DNA of 64,000 nt. It comes from Labyrinthula sp. Ha (taxonomy: Eukaryota > Sar > Bigyra > Labyrinthulida > Labyrinthulaceae). The translations under genes and the position numbers were made by a program. The notes under the pieces were generated by a model. That model was not told the DNA's origin and did not search any database. It saw only the letters and a list, made by a program, of their open reading frames with translations. Positions 1 through 13,300 of the stretch are shown piece by piece. Location of the stretch: contig JAALGZ010000001.1 of assembly GCA_015227615.1 (NCBI GenBank), forward strand, positions 2,604,001-2,668,000, written 5' to 3'. Numbering within the stretch: position 1 is the first letter of the stretch; each line of letters begins with the position of its first letter.

Positions 1-982
1 ATGCCACCTTCAAGCTATGCGAGAGATTATGCTGCTGATGAATTCGAATTTCTCTTGCGCTCTTGTGGGAAAACTCGCAGAACAGTTTCAAAAGGACAGA
101 GCCGATATCTATGAGCATACATTACATTTTTTACTAGATACAATTTTTCATTCTTCTTTTTCTGGATTTTGCAGCAACACCCTATATAAACATCAGTCGC
201 TTTCGGTAGAAGAAGTATTTTCATCCACTGTTGTCATGCTTGAAAAGCATAAGGAGAATGATTTATGGAATTGTTTCCGAATTGCCTATAAGTTACCAAA
301 ATCATCACCTTTGTGTCTTGTAATTACAGAAGATTCTCAAAAACGTTATTCAGAAATATTTAGTTTCCAACTGAGGATTAAAAGGCTTATGTTTGTCCTT
401 CTTTCATTTTGGAAACAGATGAAACTCTTGAAAAACGAGCTCCTAGGCTTACCTCTTCAGGAACGAGACAACATAGCTGAGTCCTTGGTGCACTGTTTCT
501 TCTTGAGGGGTGAAATGTCGAGTTTTCTTTCTTCATTAGAAAACTATCTATTGCTTCAGGTGTTCGATGAACATTGGAAGCACCTATGTGTGAAACTCAC
601 CTCAATTGACTCTTTCGATGGTGTCGTAGATGCGCATGAAACCTATACTTCAGCGATGGTAGCTGAAATTAAACAAATATGGCAGGCTTTTGAATTAGTT
701 ATACAAGCCATTCAAGAATATGTTACCGTAGTCTCTCAGCTCTTAGGAATTGTTCAAAAGTATACGCATCTGCAAACCCGTTTAGACGACACTGCACAAG
801 AGGTTATGTTAGTTAAGTTGAAAATGACTAAAGTTGCTGCCGAGATCACTGATATAACCTCTAAATATAAACGAAATGTCTCTGATACGTTAAAAAAGTT
901 AAAAAGAAGTAAAGGCAGAGAAAACATTTACGTTCAAATATTAACTGATATTGAGTTTGGAACGTTTTATTCAGCCGAATAA
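1..982 (+). CDS. gamma-tubulin complex component (GCP/Spc97-Spc98 family), C-terminal part
   Basis: The frame is open from the left edge, so this is the 3' part of a larger gene ending in TAA at 980-982. About 325 residues are visible. They match the C-terminal GCP domain: a run like 'H.LQAMREIMLLMNSNF' at the start, then the diagnostic 'YSEIFSFQLRIKRLMFVL..FW' helix pair, and later 'LENYLLLQVFDEHW' followed by 'DAHETYTSAM'. In the family these helices form the gamma-tubulin-binding region of the ring complex that nucleates microtubules at spindle poles and basal bodies. I cannot tell GCP2-6 apart from this fragment. The stop is only 3 nt before the ATG of the next gene on the same strand, so the two are extremely close. 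Confidence 0.8.
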   Translation, partial: CHLQAMREIMLLMNSNFSCALVGKLAEQFQKDRADIYEHTLHFLLDTIFHSSFSGFCSNTLYKHQSLSVEEVFSSTVVMLEKHKENDLWNCFRIAYKLPKSSPLCLVITEDSQKRYSEIFSFQLRIKRLMFVLLSFWKQMKLLKNELLGLPLQERDNIAESLVHCFFLRGEMSSFLSSLENYLLLQVFDEHWKHLCVKLTSIDSFDGVVDAHETYTSAMVAEIKQIWQAFELVIQAIQEYVTVVSQLLGIVQKYTHLQTRLDDTAQEVMLVKLKMTKVAAEITDITSKYKRNVSDTLKKLKRSKGRENIYVQILTDIEFGTFYSAE

Positions 983-985
983 ACA

Positions 986-2493
986 ATGGTACTGGATATA
1001 TATATTTATATTACGTTTTTTAGAGCAAGCTTTTTGGAGCATTTTTTGCAGTTTCCTTGTTTGTTTTGAAATGTGTTTGCCTATATACTGAAAACTTGAA
1101 CGGCAGGATTGGTATTCCTTTGTCAAGACTAGACTTCAGTTCTGGAGAAGTTCTATTGATAGAATTTGAATCTGATAAGCTAATCCTAATTGAAGAGAAT
1201 GATGTCAATGCTCAGAAACTGTTAATCCTTCACCTTGAAAACTTTACTTTAGACTCATTTAAACCTTACTCTCAACTTCTACGAGAGCAAGAAGGTATTT
1301 GGCCGCATATTTTATCCGGTAGTCGCTCCAATTTCGTAGCGCAGTTTGCTAAACCTCGTAAGTTTGTCGAGACCTATATTGAAATTCAACCAAACGCTAA
1401 TGGCGACTTCCTTGCTGCTAGTTCGCAGGGGTTTCTCCATTTACTGTCAGGATACTACCTAACATCGGTGCTTGAATCAGGAAAGATGTTTGCCGAAGTT
1501 AATCTAACAGATTTTGTGGGTATATTATCTTCGTATCAGATCATCAAAGTTTCTGCTGATGGCCTAACCTTAGCATTGCTACTTAAATCTAAGAGCACTA
1601 TATCATTTAATATACTCCTTTATCATTTGTCAAGCTCTACGTGGATGCTTTATTTTGAGACTGACAAAGAAAATATTTATGGTTGTGATGTTTTCGCAGT
1701 TGAGGGTTGGGCGCAGCTCTTTGTATCGTATGTAGAATTTGGAGTTTTGTATCAGGAAACGTTCAACTGTTTTTCATATGAAAGGGCTCGTTTTAATCTT
1801 GGATCGATTGTGTCTTCTTATGAAGGTCGAGCTTGCTCAGCTATTGCTTCGGCTATACGGGAAAATAAGGTTATTATTCAATACGAGTGTGATGCAGATA
1901 GTTTATGTGGCTCCATATTTAAAATATTTCAGAAGGAAGATTTATTGAGTCAAGTTTATGTTCCGGAGGCAGTTGCACAATGGAATGCAATTTCATCTCT
2001 TGAAGGAAAGAATCTAGAAGGAATAGCCTTTTTGAATTCTGCTGGATTTCTTAAAGTTGTATCTTTATCTACTGAGGAAATAGAAACAAAAGAAGTAGAA
2101 CTGCTAGAAAACCGCACTTTCTCTGTATTTAGAGATGTTGTAATAGTAATGAGTCCTACCTACATACTGTTCATTGATCTGGATAAGGATAATGACAAGG
2201 TTCTTGATTTCAAAGATGTGTTTCCACACAAAGGGTTAGGCTCTAGTGATACTGACGCTGATGGCATTCCTGATTCCCTAGATTTACTTCATTTTGAAAG
2301 TGCGTCTGATACAACAGTTCTGGGCTCTGTAACTCTGTGTATTGGGATAATTTTGTTTGTATTCGGTTGTGTCCTCGAGAGCAAACGAAGATTTGAGTTT
2401 TTGTATTACTTTGATCTTATCTACGAGGAGATTGAATATGCAACCTCACCTGACATCTTAGAACGAATCCAGTATTCTTATCAGCCAACGTAA
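986..2493 (+). CDS. type I membrane protein with signal peptide and thrombospondin-3-like calcium repeats
   Basis: I place the start at ATG 986-988, followed at once by a 35-nt intron (989-1023, GTACTG...TTTTTTAG). Exon 2 then reads SKLFGAFFAVSLFVLKC, a convincing signal peptide, so the first exon codes only for Met. The product is about 490 aa. Residues after the signal are a beta-rich, probably extracytoplasmic region I do not recognise. Near the C-terminus are two acidic repeats, 'DLDKDNDKVLDFKDVFP' and 'DTDADGIPDSLD', the pattern of thrombospondin type-3 calcium-binding repeats. A single membrane helix (VTLCIGIILFVFGCVL) and a ~45-residue cytoplasmic tail follow. Role unknown; adhesion or surface sensing would fit the family but is inference. 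The K+ channel gene begins about 190 bp downstream on the same strand. Confidence 0.7.
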
Positions 2494-2680
2494 CAGTTTA
2501 GGGCTTCGAGACCTGCATTTCAGGTGTTGGTAGGAGAGGAGAAGTTTGAAGGTACTCCTGACGTACTTTCAACGCACTATGAGTATATATATACTTTATA
2601 TATATAAGTGTAGTAAGGTTCCGGAGGTTGATGAATTCTTAAAAGCTATATCCTTGACTAACCAGGACAATGACACAAAA

Positions 2681-4838
2681 ATGAGTAACATAGAAATACA
2701 ATACTCTTCTTTAGTGTTTAAAATGTATTTTTTTTGTTTTTATTATGTAGAATCAAGTCCTATGATTCTGCGCAAAACATACTATTAAAATCTTGTAGTT
2801 TGTTTCTGAAGGTGCTTTATGTGCTTTCCTTACTGAATGGTATGCTGAACCGATTCTTTAAATATAGGTTTGTTTCTTTTACGATGTGATGCCCTAGTAC
2901 GCAGTCCAGCTCTGTACAATTCCAATATTTTGCAACAGAAAGTATTATCTCTCTGGATTGATGTTAATTTCAACATAATTTTGGCATTCAGTCTTCTAAA
3001 TGAGTACCTCTGGAACACTGACAAACCGACTTGTAAATTTATTGAAACAAAGCTAGTTTCAGTTTTTGTAATGTTTTGGTCTCTTATAATACCATAGTGC
3101 TTATACTTTGAACCCTTCTTCTGGTTTGATCTAGAGTCCAAATCGTATCAATATGTAATTTCTATATTATGTTTATGAATAGTTTCGGATCTTGCGCACT
3201 CTTCATTTACTAAGAATTGTTAGGTTGTACAAAGAGCTGACAAGAGAAAACTCAATTGTAGTTGTGTCTCATTTATATTGTTCAGGTTGCTTTCATGATC
3301 AGGTTTCCAGAAATATTCCTGGGCATGTTCCTTATTTGCTCCGGTGCTATAATTTCGCTCATAGTGTATCAAACAGAGTTCTCTTATAGTTCCAATTCAG
3401 GTGAATATATTTTAGATACTTATGGGGAATCTCTATGGTTCTCTATGGTAACCATAACTACTGTTGGCTATGGAGATAAATACACAGAACGTGTTCTAGG
3501 TCGGATATTTGGTAGCTGTTCGTCTTTCAGTCAATTTTAGCTATGCTTATGATTCTTGGTGGCATATCATTAATTGGGACTTTATCCGCTTCTCTTGCAA
3601 ATATGGTACAAGGTGTTGGTAATCTCTCCGACAAAATGAAACAAGTCAATAAAGATAATCATCTTAGATATATCTGGAGTCGTTCAGCACTTATGCAAAC
3701 CTCTTTGTCTGTTAATCCAATCCTAACACTGCTACCCAATCTAATGAATCAAGGGTATTTCATAAAAGTTGAATCATGTGTAGGAAGATGGCGTTGTCAA
3801 GAACCACTCGTCAATCAACCGACCGCAGTAGCCTTCTTGGCAGTTTTGGTAGCGAAATCACAGAGAGCCCTGAGTCAGTGCGGTTTCCAGTGGGATACGA
3901 ACTGGCGCAGTATATTGCTCTAAACCAAAGTATTTAGAATTAAACATTCAAATTTAGGTTGGGCTGATTGTCCAAGCTTTACAGTTCCAGATCAAGATCG
4001 ATATCGGGCTGATCAATTTCAAAAAGTTGTTGAAAAATTGGTCTTGGCAAGAAACCGTGCTAGTACCCCAAAGATTAGACTCAACGTCTTGATCAATTCT
4101 TTCTCGTATATCTCAAAAATATCTAATGAAAAGGAACTTTGTTCACAACTTACCTCAGCAATATTTTCTGTTCCAAAAGAGCATGAGTTATATATCGAGA
4201 GATGTGTTGCTATTTTAGTAGAGAATGGCGCTCTTTTGAATAGTGGAACAGATAACAATGGTGAAGCTAGAGAGTCCAAGACTAAGGCTTTTGCAAAATA
4301 TAAGTTGGCAGATCCGCTTGACGAAAAGTTTAGAGTGATTGAGAGCATACTTGCAACGCCCTGTTTTAAGTTAGCGTCAAGGGGTGATTTTTCCTTACTT
4401 CTGATGGAACTATACTGCTTAATGCTGGAGTTTGAAAGGGTATTGATAGCTCAATACATGCTTAGCCATCTAGAACCAATTGCTGGGAGCTGCGAGTGCC
4501 TTGACCCTGGTAAAACTACACAACTAGAAATTGCTTCCTTCTACAAGCGGATTCAAAATAATTTTTTACTCTTTCACCCTCCTGTTATCAGAGAACAGAA
4601 ACTAGTCTTGTTGCTGCAGTTCCTAAAGAGGAATCATTTGGCCAACAAGGCGCTCATGAGTATACAACGTCTACCAGAATTGATTAAAGGAGCAGGAAAT
4701 GAAAGGCCTTTCAAAAGAGATAAAACGACCCGTGATCGAACCTTAATTAAAAAGAAGTCCGTACGGCGCATATCACTGGTAGGAAGAACCATGAGGGCCT
4801 TCCGAAAATCTATGGAAAATAGCCACGAAATATCTTGA
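2681..4838 (+). CDS. voltage-gated potassium channel, 6-TM (KCNQ/Kv-like)
   Basis: Nine exons join in frame into 643 aa: 2681-2724, 2751-2839, 2868-3067, 3098-3154, 3183-3257, 3286-3511, 3541-3754, 3784-3929, 3958-4838. The eight introns are 26, 28, 30, 28, 28, 29, 29 and 28 nt. S3 resembles 'LYFEPFFWFDLESKSY'; S4 is 'FRILRTLHLLRIVRLYK' with the regularly spaced basic residues of a voltage sensor. S5 and the pore helix are followed by the K+ filter TTVGYGD (about residues 213-219), then S6 'MLMILGGISLIGTLSASLA'. The roughly 330-residue C-terminus is helical with a basic tail and no domain I recognise. The protein should act in a membrane as a tetrameric, depolarisation-gated K+ channel. The start is the least certain part: the frame is open upstream of ATG 2681, and an extra 5' exon is possible. 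Confidence 0.85.
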
Positions 4839-7395
4839 GATTAGAATGGATAATTATCACTCGATGATCCTTGAAAACAATTTTATGCCGCTCTGGCACG
4901 TTGAAAACTAGCCACTGTAAATAAAACTTTTTTTTATGCTTTAATCATCAATATACTTTGCATTTGTTTTCAGAAAATACTTGAGAACACTAGGACTGAT
5001 TTTAGACTATCAATAGGTTTGAGAAGTTCAGTGTTCCTATGTGATGGTTTTATCATGTCTATTGTTAAGCTTGTTGAAATTTTCTATTTTTTTAAGTTGC
5101 TGAATATAACAATATATTATATTGTTATTGTGACACAAAGCCACAACATCGTCTGCTAATACTAAGTACCAAAATAAGACATTATCAAACTCTACATCTT
5201 CTGGCTAGGTATTCTTTATCTTGCTAAAAATAGAATTTAGCATCAGCATAGATAAGGATGACTAAAGAGAGTCCGCTTGGAGGAAGTTTCTCTGAAAATC
5301 AAGGTCTCTACTAATAGAACACTGTTTAATGCTTAGTTTTGATCTTCTTATATAGGAACTTGTTAATTCTTTCTACCTTCTACCAAACTTTGTACTCTAT
5401 CAGTAACATACGAAAAAAACATTCACCATGAAATGAAAGGCCTAATTCAAATTGCCAGAGACACTTGCTATGCGTATATTCTTCAATGTTACTGTGATCA
5501 TTGAATTTAGATCTTCAAACTTACAAATAATAGCACTGTGCTGCTTAAATCTCGCTTGGAATTCGGGAAATATTTATAATATTTGTTTTTTTCTTGCACC
5601 TAATATTACAAATAATAATTGAAGAGAAAGGTTAAAAGCACAATAGACTGTTATGAAACATGGATCATTTCACTACCCTTTACCCTTACAAATGTGTATC
5701 ATCTATGACTTACATATCTCTCTCAGACTCTTTCATTCGAATATCTTATTACAAAAGATGATTAGAATGAATTCAATAATGAGTGTTTGTTTATGAAGAG
5801 ATATCTCTAGAAGCTCAATTTCTATTGCAACGATACGGGTAGCTGTATTGTTCTTGAGTGTATTTCTCACATTCAAGACTTCTTTTGATATTGAAAAATT
5901 AATTACTAGTTTTCTTGATGTTCGGTTGTGAACATGAGTTGATTTACACTCTATAGCTTGAACTAACCTACTGTGACAGGGTGATTCGAGCGCACTTTTT
6001 CAGCTTTCCACCATGACAAGAACATGTAATTTCTTTGCGATATTGGCACAGCTTATTTTTTTCGAAATATGAGCGGCTTGTTGTTTATATGCAGATTATA
6101 CACTTTAACCTAGACAAACAGTTACTTTCCAGGGACGCTACTACTTTTCGCGCAATATTTTTTCTTCACTTCTACATATATTCTTCGAACTCATGTGTTA
6201 GAACCCGGCGGCACCACTATCAAATTCTTTCAGTATAGAGCTAAAAATACCAGGTATCAAGACTTTCAATAAAGTTTGATATTTTTTTACAACACGTAAG
6301 TGGTTAGTAGAATTTAAGATAGGGTGCCTTTCTCTTACCATCTAGTGATAGTGTAAGCCTCAGGGTCCTGTCACTCCTTCCCTCAAAGTATGTAACTTGC
6401 TGCAAAGGATCCTCAGAGAGAAAAATCCCAACTCTCTCAGTTTTGACCGAAAATACATAGAAAGTCCGATCATTTTAACTGAAGTAACCCTAGTAGTTAA
6501 TGTAAGCCTTTTGTAATTATTCTAACGAATTTCTTATGACATTAAGTTGTTAACGGAATATGAAAGAGGGGGTGAGTAGTGGCTTTCAGTAGAAGAGAGA
6601 GCACCGATGTTAGTGCAGACAGGAAGTTTTTATTGTGATTTCTTCCCAAGGTCAACCAAAAGATGTCATTAGGCCTATTAATGACTACTAAGAGAACATT
6701 GGAATCCTGAATGACGGGGATATGGGGCACTTGTTAGCAAAACAAATTGATGCAACTGAAGTTTGTCTGTGACAATGCTATCAGAGGCTAATATCAACTG
6801 AAATTATTGCTTTCTTGAAATTATAGAACATACAGCTGTTATACTTCAATTCAAAAAAGTACAAGGGCTTCATTTGTCTTTAGTATACAACTTCTGAGAT
6901 CCTGTTAGTTAGGTATTAACGTTTAACTATGAAAGGGTTTTAACGGCTATACTATGGCAAGCTATGATTTTAACTATATTACACTAAGTACACACCATAT
7001 GTGCACCTGACCTATTACATAAAGTACACTCATAAGCGTGCAATAAGCTAGTTAGTAGCACATATGTTTACGATAATATTTCACAAGTTGAAGGTCATAG
7101 CTAAGCTGCAAGGTCAATATGTTCACACATTTGACCAAACAAAATCATATTGGCCAAAGATTCCATGGCGCAATCAAAGTCAACATGTAGAATAAAACAA
7201 CCCAGATTCTGGAAAGTAAAATTACACTAGCTTATGAATAAGAAGTACACCAAATTCACTTATTAATATACTATCTATATCTCCATTATGTCAATAATAC
7301 TTTTTAGATCGATTCTTACAATCGCTGCCGTGAAGATACTGAAATTATGAGAACTAAAGCAGTATTGCATTACCATATACGAAAAGTTGTGTTTA
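4839..7395. other. intergenic, no gene seen
   Basis: About 2.5 kb of AT-rich DNA between the K+ channel and the ASCC3-like helicase. Reading frames here are short and lack conserved motifs. No tRNA, repeat or transposon was recognised. Genes split into short exons cannot be excluded. Confidence 0.5.
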
Positions 7396-10300
7396 ATGCA
7401 AATCTCGCGAGAGGAAGCTAATACAGAAATATCCAGGAGACGTCATAAACTTCCTCAAATATTGCTCGCTGCCTATCCTTATGGCCATGATTTTTCAATA
7501 GACACTAACTACAAGGATAGAATTCTATTGCGTGGTTCAAAAAAAGAAAATTGCACAACTAGACCCGCGGTTGTAACCACTAAGAAAGAGCCAGATTTAG
7601 ATTGGGTGAACCAGCTTCTCCTTAAACTTATTTCTGATGAAAATTTGGATTTCGATTTTGGTGCTCTAAAGACTAAAGTAATGGAACTGATCAGGTCTAG
7701 TAAAAGTAGTGAGGAGCTTCAAACCGATTTGCTGGATTTGCTTGGTTTCTCTGACACCAGCCTAGAGTTAAGCGAAAGACTCCTTGCTGAAAGAGATGAC
7801 ATAAAAAAATCTTCTTCCACTACATCCTTGAATTTTCAGGTTAAGAACAAGTCTAAGCACAGAAGCATCACTGAACTATTGGAAGACACCATTAATTCAG
7901 AAGTTAGTCAGACTAAAACCTCCATTGGTAAGAATAAAAAACTTGTAGATTTCACCTCTATCAAAGCTGATGATGGATATAAAGCACCTGTTTATGGCTC
8001 AAATGTTGGATCCAGGGCAGCCGGTTTAAATGAAGAAGTTATGAAACATACTTTTCTTACTGGGCCACTAACTCAGATAAAACAAACCAAAGAAAAAAAT
8101 ACTAAAAATCTATCAATAGTAGAATACTCCCAAGTTGTTGTTTCGCCTTCGAGAAAATTTCCGCAGAAGCACGTTCTTGTTCAAATAAGAGAGTTTGAGA
8201 AAGAGTTTTCACCTGTTTTCAAGGGAATAAAGACATTAAACACTATCCAGTCTGTGGTGTTTCCTGTTGCATATAAAGCAAAGAACAATTTGCTTGTATG
8301 TGCTCCGACTGGTATTTTGCTGTTATGTTTAATATCTCTTAGGAGCTGGAAAGAGTAATTGCGCAATGATGACTATATTGGGTGAAGTCCGTAGTAATTC
8401 AAGCCGCGATGAGAAGCAAGAGTTGATCATTAATCGGAAAAAGGTTAAAATTATTTATATTGCACCAATGAAAGCGTTAGTGAATGAAATAGTTACAAAG
8501 TTTAGCAAGAGATTGAGTTGTCTGGAACTTAAGGTGAGAGAATTAACTGGTGATATGAGTCTGACCAAGAAGGAGATGGATGAAGCAAACCTTATAGTTA
8601 CCACCCCTGAGAAGTGGGATGTCATCACAAGGAAAGTAACTCCTTCTACGGGAAGCGATGCAACCGGATCGCTTTCGTCTGTGGTTAAATTGGTTATCAT
8701 TGATGAAATACATCTTCTAGGCGAGGATAGAGGGTATGTTCTTGAATCCATAATTAGCCGGACTATGCAAAATATAACCAGAAATCAAATACCGGTACGA
8801 ATAGTAGGTTTAAGTGCAACATTACCGAACTATCTAGAAGTTGGAACTCTAATTAAAGCAAATCCAGTTGAGGGAATATTCTACTTCGGTCCTGAATATA
8901 GGCCGGTTCCACTCACCCAAACATTTGTCGGAATAGATAACATGAAGACACAAGCATCTGCACTGTGTGCAAGTGGCAGTGGGAAGAATGTAGGTGCTAT
9001 TCAGTCGCAACTAAGAAAGACTCTACTCAATGAGCTGGCTTGGAAGAGTGCACTTGAGGTAGTCGAAACAGGAAACCAAGTTTTGATTTTTGTTCATTCC
9101 AGAAAGGATACTTCTGGTACTGTGAGAGCATTCTTTGATTTGAATAAAGAAAGCTTAAGTGATGCTGGTAGCAAATTCCTGAATACTCAAAATTTACTGT
9201 CCGCCACTGCACGAAACAAATTTTCAGGAAGAGTAAAGCAGTCAAAGAATGACAATTTAAGAGAGTTCTTTGAACATGGCTTTGGGATACATCATGCTGG
9301 TATGTTAAGAACAGATCGTAATCTATCTGAGGAACTTTTTGAGAAAAAGGCTATATCAGTGTTGGTGTGCACTGCTACATTGGCCTGGGGAGTTAACCTT
9401 CCTGCACATTGCGTAATTATTAAAGGAACTGAGGTCTATACCCCAGACAAACCTCAAAGTATAAATGGGTATACCAATATATCTATGCAAGATGTCTTGC
9501 AGTGCTTTGGTCGTGCTGGTAGACCAGGTTTTGATGACCATGGAAAAGCCATTCTAATTTCAGAAAAAACTGAAATGCGGCAATATTTAAAACGTCTTAC
9601 GAACCAAATACCTCTAGAGTCAAATCTTGTACAACATCTGCCAGACATTCTGAATGCAGAAATAGTTTCTGGGTTTGTATCTAATGTACGAGAAGCTGTG
9701 GAATGGCTAGGTTACACATTTTTGTTTGTTAGGATGATGAAGAACCCTTTGGCATATGGAATCACGACCCGGGAGAGACAAAATGATCCTACTTTTATAG
9801 AGCAAAGAGTTCGCCTCATTATAAATGCTGCTGCTGCTCTTGATGATGCTAGAATGGTTCAATTTGTTCACAGGATGCGCTCACTTATGGGTAACACGCT
9901 CGGTGGCTTTCTTTCTGACAAAGATGAAGTTATGAATGCATCTTTTGGTGTCAAACATCTTGGTCGTACCGGAAGCATATTCTACATTGATTATAGAACC
10001 ATTGAACTTTTTGACAAGGGTTTGAAGAGCACACTCTCAGAAGGTGAAATTTTGTCACTCTTATTTCAGGCAACGGAATTTAAGAATATTCAGGTAAGAG
10101 AAGACGAGATATCTGAACTTCGATTCCTGAAACGGAAACTTCCGCTACCTATTGAAGAAGGTTTTGACAGCCCAATCGGAAAATGTATCCTTTTGTTTCA
10201 GTCTTTTATTCTACGCAAGGAACTGAAAACATTCACTTTGGTTTCTGATAGAAACTTAATCTCTCAAAATACCCCTCGGATCCTTGCAGCTTTATTGGAT

Positions 10301-13300
10301 ATAGCTATAAACAAACAAGTTGGTGCTGTGGTCCACTATTTACTCGCCTTCTCTGTGGCAATTAAACAGCGAGTGTTCTATCCACCATACTCGCATTGTT
10401 TATATCAATTTGTTCCCAGGCACCTGAAATATGAGGTTCTGCAAAGTCTACTGAACCATCCAGAGTATCAAAATATAGGAACTTTGGTAGATGAGAGCGT
10501 GGATACTTTAGCAGAAAAGCTGGGTTCTAATCTATATGCTGAAAAAATTAAGCAAGCTGTCAATTTAATTCCTTACTGCCATCTAAAATCAAAAATACGG
10601 CCGCTAGCGCAAAACTGTTTGAAAGTAACTCTCTCTTTAAGACCAGAATTTACTTGGCGTAAGGAGATTCATGGCGGAGTTCAAGTGTTTCATATTTTCA
10701 TTGAAGAGAGTTTACAGAATTCGGCTCATATGCACATATATCACAAGTTCTTTTTATCATATGATAACTATGTATTTCTCAAACAGAACAAGTTTTATCA
10801 AAGCTCTACAGAGCATTGTATAAATATTTCATTCTATGTTCGTGTCCCTGGATTTTCAGGTCGGCAGCTTTTAGTAAATGTTGTAAACGATGCCTTTTTT
10901 GGATCTGATATTCTTGTGCATCATAATTTAGACGAACTTGTAACCGTAAGAGATTTTAATGTGTCTCACAGTCAGCTAAATCTGCTCCCTCTGCCAGTTA
11001 CAGTTTTTCCAGAATTTGAGGCATTGTATGGTAGTGATACAACTGAACATTTTTTTGATTTAGTTCAAACTTCTCTCTTTCATGAGTTGTATTACACTAC
11101 TGAGAATAAAGCTATACTTATACCAAGTGGTAGGGTTTTTCTTTTTGTTTCACATTTAGGCTATAATAACACACTGCTACGAGATCTTTGTATTGCTTCT
11201 ACCCTAAGGAAAGGTCTTGACGTTCTACTTGTGGTAAATAGTCCCTCCCAAAAGACCATCACATTATCTCATAGCTATAAAGAATCTCTAGGATCACTTG
11301 ATTACAGCGTAAAGCTTATTTCACAAGGATCTCCTGAATTGAAATCCCCAACACTATACATCTCCAGCGTGCAAGACTTTACATTACGTACAGGATTCAT
11401 TGAATCAATAGCTAAAAAGTGTGGTGTTTTAATCCTAAATGATGTTACAGCGCTTCAAATGGCAAGTGGGCCTTCCATTGAACACCTCTTAATGAGTCTT
11501 ATACCTAAAACCATAAAAGCTGAGAACCTTACAAGATTAATACTATTTGGCCGTGGGATAAGTAACATGGATGATTTTGGTACCTGGATAGCCCCACCAA
11601 AAATAAACAGTCTAAGAAACTCACGAGCATCTGCGGTATTACATATCCAGAGAAGTGACAGGTCGAAATTGACACCAATTGAGCTTGAGAGAGAAAAGGT
11701 AAGGGCAAAGTATAGACAAAGAATTGGAACTCCAGTTTTTAAAGCTGGTTGTGTTGAAAGTACACAGCGTGATCATATAACTTTTCATGGGTTTCCAGAG
11801 CGCAACCTACAAGCCCGTCTTGATGAAATGAATAAGCCTGTCTTCCACCTCTTGAGCAGTGAGAATAGGTCTGGATTATCTGTTATCTTTGTTAATGACA
11901 GTGGTGAAAGCCAACGCACCGCCGTTGCAATATCTTCCCTCTTAGCTACTTCTCTTAACCCTTTTTTGTTTTTCCAAGCAGATAAAGATGCTAGTATTTT
12001 TTCAGACCTGGTAGAAACCCCAAAGTTAAAAAGTGTTATGAATTTCGGTATCGGGTTTGTTTCTGATGCTTTATCAAAATCAGATATTGCAACAATAAAA
12101 AATCTTGTTAGTGAAGATGCGTTAAGAGTTGTGGTTCTCCCAATCAATATGATTAATGTGTTTGAAACCTTGACTTCAGAATTGACTATAGTCAAAGGGT
12201 TAGAATACAAGAGTACGCTTTTGAAAAAGAATAACCTTTATACCTTTCGAGAAATATCTCTCTTTCTGGGATATACTGGAAAACAAAAAAATGTCCACTT
12301 TTTCTGCAAACACTCCCGAGTGGGATATTTTGAAATGATTGTGGATGGAAAGTTTCCAGTGGAATCTAATCTCATAAAGGAGTTAGACGAGTTCATTTTT
12401 CGGCGACTTAAGATAGAAGGGAAGATATCTAAGTCCTCTATTCTAGAGGGTCTGCAGTACAGTTTCCTCAGAGTTAGGTTAAAAAGCAATCTTTCGTATT
12501 ACGTAGATTCAACAGAAACGACGGATCTTGATGCCGATGATTTTTTGGCTACTGCTGTGGAACAGTCTTTGTTAAAGTTAGAAAAACTTAGTATTGTTCG
12601 CAAAGATGCCGATGGTATTTTTACATCCACTGAAATTGGACAGACAGTGAAATCGAGAATTGAAACAGTTGGTGAAGTGTTAAGTATCCTCCAACGTCTG
12701 GCTCTAGCTTATCCAAGCCTAATTGATATTTTTGTTGGAAAAACTGCGAAGAAAGTAGTTAATAATCCGGTACAGGAAATTATGGAGGAAACTCTTTTGG
12801 GACTTTGTGGAATACTAGAGATAGGCTTTCAAGGTTATCGAATCAAGTTATGGAGACCTATAGACGAGTCTGATTTTATGAATAGTTCTCTTTTGCCTGA
12901 GAAAACTACCTTTCAAACATCCGCTAGTGATATATCCAAAACAATTATCTCCATGTTGAAGAGAAAAAGGAGAAATTGGAAGAGAAATGGCCAGTTATCA
13001 CAATTCTCCACTTATATATCCAGTACGCTTTCCATTGTTGCCGATATCCTGTTGCATCGAAAAGACGCTAATTTGTATCTATATTGGTTAAAGCTTGTAC
13101 AATTTCTGGAATGCCAAAGTTGGCCGAATATTACTCTTGCCGAATATATTAGATCAGATTTTACTCTCCCAATTGGCGAAGAAATTGGCAGGGAAGGTGT
13201 TCTTGCGTTCAATAATAGACTTACAAAATTTCTGGTGTCTACGTCAAAGATAGATTTAATCGACTATCTTGCTAGTAAGAACATTGGAGTTAAGTGCACA

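Noticed and set aside
11785-12210. 141-codon minus-strand frame
   Set aside because: Lies wholly antisense inside the ASCC3-like helicase coding sequence; a shadow of that gene.
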